A stretch of 64,000 nt of DNA from the NCBI RefSeq assembly GCF_963662885.1, contig NZ_OY760059.1:1-64000 (forward strand), in the 5' to 3' direction. The notes below the pieces were generated by a model, which saw only the letters and a list, made by a program, of their open reading frames with translations, was not told the origin of the DNA and ran no database searches. This DNA is from an uncultured Pseudodesulfovibrio sp. Lineage in GTDB: Bacteria > Desulfobacterota > Desulfovibrionia > Desulfovibrionales > Desulfovibrionaceae. Positions 44,043 through 51,261 of the stretch are shown here, piece after piece. Made by a program: the position numbers and the translations under genes. Position 1 is the stretch's first letter. Each line of letters opens with the position of its first letter.

Positions 44043-45464
44043 TTGCCGATTAATCAAGAGGAAGGCAGCAGTCCGCTCCAGTTCGTCCGGGTCATTTCCT
44101 GGACCCTGCTGGTCATCATCCTGAGCTTCAGCCTGCTGCTGTCCCTGTTCATCTCCAAGTACGCGGAACAGACCCTGCTCGAAAAGCAGGAGGCCTTTGC
44201 TCTGCTGTTGGCCGAGAACGTCAGCCACCAGCTGTTCACCCGCTTCGTCATCCCCACGGTGCTCAACTTCGGGGCCATCCGTTTGCGCAACGAGGACCAG
44301 GCAAACGCCATGGACAAGGTCGTCCGCTCGACGATCCACAGCTTCCACGTGTCGACCCTGCGCATCTACGACCGCGAGGGGGACATCACCTACTCCCTGA
44401 ACAAGGATGAGGTGGGCGACGACGGCAACGCCGACTATATGGTGAACAAGACCTGGGAAACCGAGGAGTTCAGCGCCGAGATCCTGTCCAAGGTATCCAA
44501 GATCGCCTCCCTGTTCCGGGTCGATCTCGATCCCGGCTCCATGGTCCTTCGCGCCTACTACCCCCTGCGGGTCGAGCGCAGCCTGACCGACATGGAAGCC
44601 AACCCGATCATGGGCATCCTGGAATTCCAGCAGGACATCACCGCCGACTATCTGGCCACCCTGAACTTCGAGCGGCTGATCATCGCCTTTTCCCTGGTCA
44701 CCTCCCTGGTCCTCTTCTTCCTGGTCCTGACGGTACTGCGCCGGGCCGAGCGGTTGTCCAACCGGCAATTGCGCGAAAAGGAGCGGCTCATCTTCGAGCT
44801 GCAACAGCAGGAAAAGCTGGCCGGCATGGGACGCATGGTCGCGGGCGTGGCCCACGAAATCCGCAACCCCCTCGGCATCATCTGCTCCAGCTCCGAGCTG
44901 ATCCTGAAAAAGGCCAAAAAGGAAAACAACTCCAACGTCCGCATCCTCGAGGCCCTGCACGAGGAGGCCAAACGGCTGTCGCGAACGGTCACGGAGTTTC
45001 TGGACTACGCCCGGCCCAAGAAACCGGCCATGCACGACGTGGACATCAAGTCCATCCTCGAGCAGGTCGCCGTGTTCATGGAGCCCGAGAGCGAGAAGCT
45101 CGGCGTGTCCGTGGACCGCGAATTCGAGGGCGATACCAAGGTCAAGGGCGACAAGGACCTGCTCTACCGCGCCTTTTACAACCTGGTCGCCAACTCGCTA
45201 CAGGCCATGAACGGTCCGGGCGAACTGTCCATCCGGGTGGCGCGCGGCGAGGAGGGGCTGCACGTGACCCTTGTGGATACCGGGCCGGGGTTCGCCCCAG
45301 AGCATCTGGATCAGGTGCGCGACCCGTTCTTCACCACCAAGGACACCGGGACCGGCCTCGGTCTGGCCCTGGTCTCGACCATCTTCGAAAGCCACGGCGC
45401 GGAGATGGATCTAAGCAATGCCGAAGAGGGCGGCGCGCGCGTGGACGTCATCTTCCCCGCGTAG
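44043..45464 (+). CDS. Sensor histidine kinase with a periplasmic sensor region
   Basis: The 473-residue protein has two membrane helices: about 17-37 (TLLVIILSFSLLLSLFI) and about 205-228 (IIAFSLVTSLVLFFLVLTVL). The 165 residues between them form a periplasmic sensor. Then come the dimerisation and phosphoacceptor region (H271 in VAHEIRNPLGI) and the ATPase domain with NSLQAMNGPGEL, DTGPGFAPE and GTGLGLALV. The start is TTG 44043. It lies 4 bases after pgi; the partner response regulator is not next to it. The kinase probably belongs to the NtrB-like class by its H-box. Confidence 0.93.
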   Translation: MPINQEEGSSPLQFVRVISWTLLVIILSFSLLLSLFISKYAEQTLLEKQEAFALLLAENVSHQLFTRFVIPTVLNFGAIRLRNEDQANAMDKVVRSTIHSFHVSTLRIYDREGDITYSLNKDEVGDDGNADYMVNKTWETEEFSAEILSKVSKIASLFRVDLDPGSMVLRAYYPLRVERSLTDMEANPIMGILEFQQDITADYLATLNFERLIIAFSLVTSLVLFFLVLTVLRRAERLSNRQLREKERLIFELQQQEKLAGMGRMVAGVAHEIRNPLGIICSSSELILKKAKKENNSNVRILEALHEEAKRLSRTVTEFLDYARPKKPAMHDVDIKSILEQVAVFMEPESEKLGVSVDREFEGDTKVKGDKDLLYRAFYNLVANSLQAMNGPGELSIRVARGEEGLHVTLVDTGPGFAPEHLDQVRDPFFTTKDTGTGLGLALVSTIFESHGAEMDLSNAEEGGARVDVIFPA

Positions 45465-45493
45465 GCGCCGCGCAAACCACGGAGACAGTCAGC

Positions 45494-46264
45494 ATGTCGA
45501 AAGCATGGATACAGGCCAAGCACCCGGAGTTCGTCCGGGACCTGTTCAAATTCTTCTGCCAGGCCTGCGACCAGTTGGAGAAGCAGTTTGTCCGCTTCGA
45601 TGAGGACGGCACCGTCCAATTCGACGTGGTCCAGGATCTGGTCGGCAGCGAGATGAACAAGGGGCTGCTGTGGCGCATGAAGGACACGGCCCACCACGTC
45701 TTCCGCAACGACCCGCACGCACAGCTGGGCGGGCAGTTTCTGGACTGGGCGCTGGGCTACATCTTCCACGAGACCCTGAAGCTCAAGGAAGACGCCTACC
45801 AGAAGCAGAATTACGCGCCGTGGTTTCACCGCCTCTACGAGGGCGATCTGAACACCTCGGAAAAAGACGTCACCGAACAGCTCTTCCAGGTCCTCAACCA
45901 GACCGAAGAGTCCATGCGCCGCGAAATCGACCGTATCCGGTTCATTATATCCAAGTGTCGGCAATTACTGCCGTATTATTTGCACCGCTACAGTGACAAC
46001 GTACTGCTTGCACGGTATATTTTCTCCCAGAACGAACTGGTCCGGACCGTGTTCGCCAGCGAATACGGAGGGTTGATCTTCGCCATCTACGGGCACGAAC
46101 CGGAGCGCATGTACATCCTGGCCAGCCAGTCTCTGCGTCTGGGCGGTTGGGTGGAAGAGGCGGCTCAGGCGGTCGACGAGGCCATCAAGGAGAATCCGTC
46201 CAGCAAAATAGTGTTGCAAGAAAAGAAAATTATTGATAATTGGACGAATAGAATACATACATGA
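45494..46264 (+). CDS. Conserved protein of unknown function
   Basis: The 256-residue protein has no signal peptide. It is helical with several aromatic and charged residues, starting MSKAWIQAKHPEFVRDLFKF. A GGAGAC site lies upstream. It begins 29 bases after the histidine kinase, so it probably shares its transcript and may act with it. The C-terminal half has a pair of TPR-like helices (RMYILASQSLRLGGWVEEAA, then QAVDEAIKENPSSKIVL). I do not recognise a family. Confidence 0.75.
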   Translation: MSKAWIQAKHPEFVRDLFKFFCQACDQLEKQFVRFDEDGTVQFDVVQDLVGSEMNKGLLWRMKDTAHHVFRNDPHAQLGGQFLDWALGYIFHETLKLKEDAYQKQNYAPWFHRLYEGDLNTSEKDVTEQLFQVLNQTEESMRREIDRIRFIISKCRQLLPYYLHRYSDNVLLARYIFSQNELVRTVFASEYGGLIFAIYGHEPERMYILASQSLRLGGWVEEAAQAVDEAIKENPSSKIVLQEKKIIDNWTNRIHT

Positions 46265-46316
46265 ACCAGCGTTTCGCTGGAAATTGTAAACCGAGATTTA
46301 TTTGAGGAGGCCTTCA

Positions 46317-46787
46317 ATGAAAAAACTGATTTTACTGGCAATTTCCCTGTGCGTCGTGTTCGCCTGGGGTTGTTCCAAGAAAGTCCAGACCGAACCCGAA
46401 GTGGTTGTGGTCGAGGAAAAAGAAGTCGTCGTCGAACAGCCTGCACCCGTGGTTGATCCCATGGCCGTGTACAAGGCTGAGTACGATGCGCTGCCCGTCA
46501 CCCACACCGTGACCAAGGGCGAATGCCTGTGGTGGATTTCCGAGTACAAGCACGTGTACAACGATCCCTTCATGTGGCCCATGATCTACAAGGCCAACCG
46601 TGACAAGATCAAGAATCCTGATCTGATCTACCCCGGCCAGCAGTTCGATGTGCCCCGCTACGGGTTCGACCTCGAGGAAGTGAAGGCCTCCCGCAAGGAA
46701 GCCGGCGCTCCCTGGAAGGCTCTGGAGCCCGGCCAGGATGCCGTCATCCCCGCAGAGATGCGCGCTGCGCTCGGCTACAGCTTCTAA
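46317..46787 (+). CDS. LysM-domain lipoprotein
   Basis: The 156-residue protein has a lipoprotein signal (MKKLILLAISLCVVFAWGC; lipidated C19), a Val/Glu-rich spacer, and a LysM-type domain (HTVTKGECLWWISEYKHVYN, then KNPDLIYPGQQFDVP). LysM binds peptidoglycan. The start follows GAGGAGG. A strong terminator follows. The protein is probably an envelope-anchoring component. Confidence 0.88.
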   Translation: MKKLILLAISLCVVFAWGCSKKVQTEPEVVVVEEKEVVVEQPAPVVDPMAVYKAEYDALPVTHTVTKGECLWWISEYKHVYNDPFMWPMIYKANRDKIKNPDLIYPGQQFDVPRYGFDLEEVKASRKEAGAPWKALEPGQDAVIPAEMRAALGYSF

Positions 46788-46812
46788 AGGCCAGCCTCAC
46801 CAGCCATACAGG

Positions 46813-46846
46813 CCCGCCCGTCCGTTGTGGACGGGCGGGTTTTTTG
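46813..46846 (+). terminator. Intrinsic terminator after the LysM lipoprotein
   Basis: CCCGCCCGTCC pairs with GGACGGGCGGG around a GTTGT loop, followed by TTTTTT. Confidence 0.92.
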
Positions 46847-46919
46847 TTGCCCGTGCCCCTGCTGATTAGAGCGCAAGAAACGGATGGTTTTGCCCCGCGC
46901 GTCCGGGTATCGTGTACCC

Positions 46920-47987
46920 ATGACCACGAAACGAACGCCATCTGAACGCCGTCTCCAGGCGGTACTCACCCGGGACGCCTCGGCATCGGGATTCGTCTAC
47001 GCCGTGCAAACGACCGGCATATACTGCCGTCCCGGCTGTCCGTCCCGCGCGCCCAACCCCGAAAGCATACGCTTCTTCGACACCCCGGCACAGGCCGAGC
47101 AGGCGGGATTTCGGCCTTGCAAACGCTGTCGCCCGGACGACCCTATTCATGGGGACATTGCCTCCGATCGCGTGGTCAACGCCTGCCGGGCAATGGAACG
47201 CGCCTTGGCCGAGGGACAAGGGACTCCGTCTCTGGAAACCCTCGCCCAAGAGGCGGGCCTGAGTCCGTCCCATTTCCAACGTCTATTCAAGTCCCACGTC
47301 GGACTCACTCCCAACGAATACGCCAGATCGGTTCGCGACGAGCGGGTGCGTGCCGCTCTGGCTCAGGGGCAATCCGTGACCGAGGCGATCTATACAGCCG
47401 GGTTCGGCTCACCGAGCCGGTTTTACGAACATGCGGACAAGGCGTTGGGCATGGCCCCGGCAGCCTATCGCAAGGGAGGACGGGGGATGGTCATCCGGTT
47501 TGCCTCGGCTGACTGTTTTCTCGGCCAGGTTCTGGCCGGGATCACCGACCAGGGCGTCTGCGCCATTGAACTGGGCGACGACCGCGTGGCCCTGGTTCAG
47601 GCCCTGCGCGACCGCTTCCCTCGGGCCGAACTGCGCGACGCACAGGACGAACTCGCCCCACTGCTTGCCGAAGTGGCCGATTTTGTCCGCCACCCGGACA
47701 AGGGGCTGGACCTGCCCCTGGACATCCAGGGTACCGCCTTCCAGCAGCGCGTGTGGCGGGAACTGGCCCGCATACCGGTCGGCGAAACCCGGACCTACAG
47801 CGATGTGGCCCGTGCCATAGGCAGCCCAAAGGCCATACGCGCCGTGGCCGCGGCCTGCGCGTCCAACCCACTTGCCGTGGCCGTGCCCTGTCACCGGGTG
47901 CTGCGCAAATCGGGTGAGCTTGCGGGGTATCGCTGGGGATTGGACCGGAAAAAGGTCCTGCTCGACAACGAACAGAACGGGGACTAG
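46920..47987 (+). CDS. ada: Ada: bifunctional methyl-DNA repair protein and regulator
   Basis: Ada removes methyl groups from DNA and activates its own regulon. The 355-residue protein has the N-terminal zinc domain (C36, C40, C66, C69; YCRPGC and RPCKRC), an AraC-type helix-turn-helix region (PNEYARSVRDERVRAAL), and a C-terminal methyltransferase with the acceptor C324 in VPCHRVLR. This is the full E. coli-type architecture (C38 and C321 there). I used ATG 46920; an in-frame ATG 12 codons upstream is possible. Confidence 0.94.
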   Translation: MTTKRTPSERRLQAVLTRDASASGFVYAVQTTGIYCRPGCPSRAPNPESIRFFDTPAQAEQAGFRPCKRCRPDDPIHGDIASDRVVNACRAMERALAEGQGTPSLETLAQEAGLSPSHFQRLFKSHVGLTPNEYARSVRDERVRAALAQGQSVTEAIYTAGFGSPSRFYEHADKALGMAPAAYRKGGRGMVIRFASADCFLGQVLAGITDQGVCAIELGDDRVALVQALRDRFPRAELRDAQDELAPLLAEVADFVRHPDKGLDLPLDIQGTAFQQRVWRELARIPVGETRTYSDVARAIGSPKAIRAVAAACASNPLAVAVPCHRVLRKSGELAGYRWGLDRKKVLLDNEQNGD

Positions 47988-48068
47988 AGCCTCCGGCCCC
48001 CCTCCCTTTCCCGGACTTTTTGTCCCCGCTTCGCGGGATTGACTGCGTCAGGTTTGGACCAGGGACGC
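47988..48068. repeat. Degenerate remnant of the GC-rich palindromic repeat
   Basis: CCTCCGGCCCCCCTCCC (from 47992) resembles a shortened arm of the family at 7276 and 60932. It is followed by CTTTTTGTCCCCGCTTCGCG, close to CTTTTTAGTTCCGCTTTGCG behind the 60932 copy. Confidence 0.5.
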
Positions 48069-48103
48069 AAAAAAAGGCCTCGCCAGTGTTTGGCAAGGCC
48101 TTT
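48069..48103 (-). terminator. Intrinsic terminator of the STAS gene
   Basis: On the minus strand AAAGGCCT-TGCCA pairs with TGGCG-AGGCCTTT around a short loop, followed by a T-run. It lies about 50 bases behind the stop codon. Confidence 0.85.
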
Positions 48104-48152
48104 GGACTCATGCTTTTATCAAAGCTCCCCGGGAGGGCAAGGCCACCCGCGA

Positions 48153-48485
48153 CTACAGTCCCCCGAGCGCGTCCGCGCGTGACGGGAAGAGCGGAAAGAT
48201 CTTGTCGTATCCGGAGACCTCGAAGACCTCCTGGATGTAGTCCTTGACGCCACAGATGGCCACGGTGCCGGCATTCTTTTTCAAACGCTGGTAAGCCAGG
48301 ACCAGGACACGCAATCCCGAGCTGTTGATGTAGTCCAGGCCGGAAAAGTCGAACAGCAGCTTGGTGGTGCCGTTTTCGAGCAGGCCCAGGACCTTCTCCT
48401 CCAGAGCCTGGGTGCCCTCGCCGTCCAGGTTGCCGTCCACGGCGAGGATGACTACCCCACCTTCGTCGATCTGATTCAATGCCAT
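48153..48485 (-). CDS. STAS-domain anti-sigma-factor antagonist
   Basis: The 110-residue protein is a single STAS domain with the phosphorylation-site motif YINSSGLRVL, as in SpoIIAA and RsbV. In partner switching it is phosphorylated by an RsbW-type kinase and dephosphorylated by a PP2C-type phosphatase, and then sequesters the kinase. Both opposite activities are in the next gene upstream (48505-51096), on the same strand. No sigma factor gene lies nearby. Confidence 0.93.
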   Translation of the reverse strand: MALNQIDEGGVVILAVDGNLDGEGTQALEEKVLGLLENGTTKLLFDFSGLDYINSSGLRVLVLAYQRLKKNAGTVAICGVKDYIQEVFEVSGYDKIFPLFPSRADALGGL

Positions 48486-48504
48486 TACTCCCTCCGTATG
48501 ATTC

Positions 48505-51096
48505 CTAGCCCTGCACAGGGCAATGAGTCTTGCTGATGTTCTTCTGCAGGGTCAAAACGTTTTTACCGTCTTCCCTTTTGTAATGGATGCCGTGCACCAT
48601 ATTCTTGACCAGATGGATCCCCAGGCCGCCCACGGGCTTTACGCGCTGGTCCAGAGGCAGCTCAAGCTCCGGCTCCGGGGCCTCCAGAATATTGAAGGGC
48701 TCGGAGTCGTCTTCCACGCGGATGGTCAGTTCGTCGCCATGAAGGATGATGGTCACGTCGATGGGGTGTTCATCGAAATCGGCGTAACCATAGGAAATGA
48801 TGTTGGTGATCAATTCGTCCAGAACAAGGGTGAGGTGGAAGATGATCTTGGGGTGCAGACCATGCGTATTGCCAAAGGCTTCCACCTTGGGCTGGAAGCA
48901 CTTGAAGCAGTTTTCCTTGTTGGTCATGCGAAAGGATATGGAATGCCTAACCATGGACGTCTCGCCTGTCCCTTTCTTGACCACGACGACGGCGATGTCG
49001 TCTTCCTGGCCGTTCCCCTGGAAACTTTCCACCCGCGCCATCATGGCCAGGCGGATTTCCTTTGCACTTTTATGGGCGTTCTCCCGGATGATGGCAAGCA
49101 TTCTCTTTTTGCCAAACATTTCACCGTCCGCGTTGCGTGCTTCCCAGACCCCGTCCGTGGCCATGACCAGGACTTCACCGTCCTCAAGCGTGGTCCCGCT
49201 GGTTCCATAGACGTACTCCTCGTCCACTCCCAACGGCAATCCTTCGCCGCGCAGCTCGTCGAAGGTGTCCGTTGCCGGAAGGTACCGCACGGCCGGATCG
49301 TGACCGGCCCGAACCCACTGCACCTGGGACGAGGCCGCGGAAAGCTGGAGGTAGAACAGGGTCAGGAACCGCCCGGTGCCGTCCAGATCGCGGGCAAGCA
49401 CCCGGTTGATGGCGGCCACTCGTTCATGCGGAGCCATTTCGATGTCCGACAGGGTATGCAGCTGCCCCCTTGCCGCGGCCATGACCAGAGCGGAAGGAAT
49501 GCCGTGCCCGGACACGTCGCCCAGGACCACGGCCAGACAGGGCGGCTCATGCCTGCAGACATTCAGAAAATCGTAATAGTCGCCGCCGGTCTTCTCGCAG
49601 TAGAGAATACCGCCCGAGATGTCGAACCCCGCCAACTCCGGCTCCGCACTCGGCAACAGCAGCCGCTGGACCTCCTGAGCCACCTCCATGTCCCGGTTCA
49701 GTTGCATGAGCTCCTTGAGCTGGGGCCCCATCTCGTTGATGGACTGGATGAGGTCGTCGCGCTCGTCACCGGTACGATGGTTGATACGCGCCTCGAAATC
49801 ACCCCGGGTCAGCCGCTTGGCCACCTCGACGATGCTGAAGATGGGCCGGGTGATGGCCCGCGAGCCGAACCAGGCGATGAGCGCGGTGATGAGCAACATC
49901 GCCAGAGAGATGATCAGGGACAGAACGCGCATTTCCGTGAACAGGTTCCGCAGGGTCGCGGAGACCTCGTTAGGGAGCTTGGCCACCACGGTCTTGGGCG
50001 CAATGACCAGAAACGAGACGGTCTCCGTGGAGGCAAAGGCGCACAGTGACGGCTTGCCCTGCAGGGAAACGTCCACAACGCCGGATTGCCGCGTGTCCAA
50101 TGCATGGAGAAGAATCTGGTAGCCCACGGGTTCGTCGAATGTCAGCCATTGCGTCTCCACCGCGGTCGTCCAATGTCGTCGGCCCTGCTCATTGGGCTCC
50201 AGCTGGACCAGAATGGGCAACCCCTTGTCCGTGGGCTGCCCCTCGGGGATGCGCTCCACCAGGAAGGTGCGGACCCCGCCCCCCCAGCGGGCCTCGAGCT
50301 GTTCGTCCGGCATCATGGAGTGGGCCGGGATGTCTATGGACACGGCCCCGAGAAAGCGGCCGGTGGCGTCGAGCAGGGGAAAGGCAACCTTGTTGACCAC
50401 GTATCGGGTGGACGGGTCCACGCTGTGATACCACTTGCAGGTATCCGACGTCCGCGCCTTTTTATACCATTCCTGATCGCGGGCGTCATAGCGCAACGGC
50501 AGTCTGCCGTGCCCGGGATAGGTCATCATCACGCCCGACTCCATGGCCACGTTGATCCAGAACGGCGACTTCGGCAGGTTGCGAAAAATGGATTTGATGC
50601 CCGGTGCGGCCTGTAACAGGCGGCGTATCTCGGGCAAGACCGCGTCCTCGTCGACGTGGGCCGGCAGATGAAAAGTCGGATGGTCGAAGCTGACCTGGAT
50701 GAGCTGCTGCCTGTCGCCCATGGTCCGCTTGGCGTACCCCTGCCGCCGGGCCGCGTCGGGAGGAGTCAGGTCCGGGTCGCCGAAGTCGTTGGCGAGATAC
50801 GGCTCGGGCCCGTCCTCAGGCAACTCCTTGTTGAGCACGTTGTCCACTTCATGGGCCACGCCGATGGCCGCAAGCCGCATGGCCTCGGAACCGCGCTCCA
50901 GCAGGGCGAGCAGGGTCGAAGCCGTGTATTCGAACTCGTCGGACATGATGTCCAGCAGTTCTTGCCGGGTCTGGTGATCGGTCTTCTCGACAACATCCTG
51001 GGAGGCACGGCTCATGAGGCCGCGCGAAATGAAGATGGGAGCCAGGCTGAAGGCCAGGAGCACCGCAAAGAATTTGAATCTGATGGATATCTTCAT
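48505..51096 (-). CDS. Membrane SpoIIE-type phosphatase fused to an RsbW-type kinase
   Basis: The 863-residue protein joins three parts. The N-terminus has a membrane helix (KFFAVLLAFSLAPIFISRGL), a large extracytoplasmic sensor with Cache-like features, a second helix (VLSLIISLAMLLITALIAWF) and a HAMP-like segment (SRAITRPIFSIVEVAKRLTRGDF). The PP2C/SpoIIE phosphatase follows with GGDYYDF, VLGDVSGHGIPSAL and a C-terminal NGQEDDIAVV. Residues 715-863 form a GHKL ATPase (DELITNIISYGY, VGGLGIHLVKNMV), as in RsbW. It should both phosphorylate and dephosphorylate the adjacent STAS protein in response to an outside signal. The start ATG 51096 fits the signal-anchor helix; the frame is open further upstream only by chance. 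Confidence 0.88.
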   Translation of the reverse strand: MKISIRFKFFAVLLAFSLAPIFISRGLMSRASQDVVEKTDHQTRQELLDIMSDEFEYTASTLLALLERGSEAMRLAAIGVAHEVDNVLNKELPEDGPEPYLANDFGDPDLTPPDAARRQGYAKRTMGDRQQLIQVSFDHPTFHLPAHVDEDAVLPEIRRLLQAAPGIKSIFRNLPKSPFWINVAMESGVMMTYPGHGRLPLRYDARDQEWYKKARTSDTCKWYHSVDPSTRYVVNKVAFPLLDATGRFLGAVSIDIPAHSMMPDEQLEARWGGGVRTFLVERIPEGQPTDKGLPILVQLEPNEQGRRHWTTAVETQWLTFDEPVGYQILLHALDTRQSGVVDVSLQGKPSLCAFASTETVSFLVIAPKTVVAKLPNEVSATLRNLFTEMRVLSLIISLAMLLITALIAWFGSRAITRPIFSIVEVAKRLTRGDFEARINHRTGDERDDLIQSINEMGPQLKELMQLNRDMEVAQEVQRLLLPSAEPELAGFDISGGILYCEKTGGDYYDFLNVCRHEPPCLAVVLGDVSGHGIPSALVMAAARGQLHTLSDIEMAPHERVAAINRVLARDLDGTGRFLTLFYLQLSAASSQVQWVRAGHDPAVRYLPATDTFDELRGEGLPLGVDEEYVYGTSGTTLEDGEVLVMATDGVWEARNADGEMFGKKRMLAIIRENAHKSAKEIRLAMMARVESFQGNGQEDDIAVVVVKKGTGETSMVRHSISFRMTNKENCFKCFQPKVEAFGNTHGLHPKIIFHLTLVLDELITNIISYGYADFDEHPIDVTIILHGDELTIRVEDDSEPFNILEAPEPELELPLDQRVKPVGGLGIHLVKNMVHGIHYKREDGKNVLTLQKNISKTHCPVQG

Positions 51097-51261
51097 ACGC
51101 GTTTCCAGGCACCTCGCCATCGCTTGTGCCGCACTTGCATTTTGACCACAGATAGGGGGCAAATGTCCACCGCCCGGCTCCCCATTTCCATTATAATGCT
51201 TGGAAAAGCAGTCCGGACCGTTTATAGACGTACTGTTCCGAACCTGAAAAACGGATGACCC

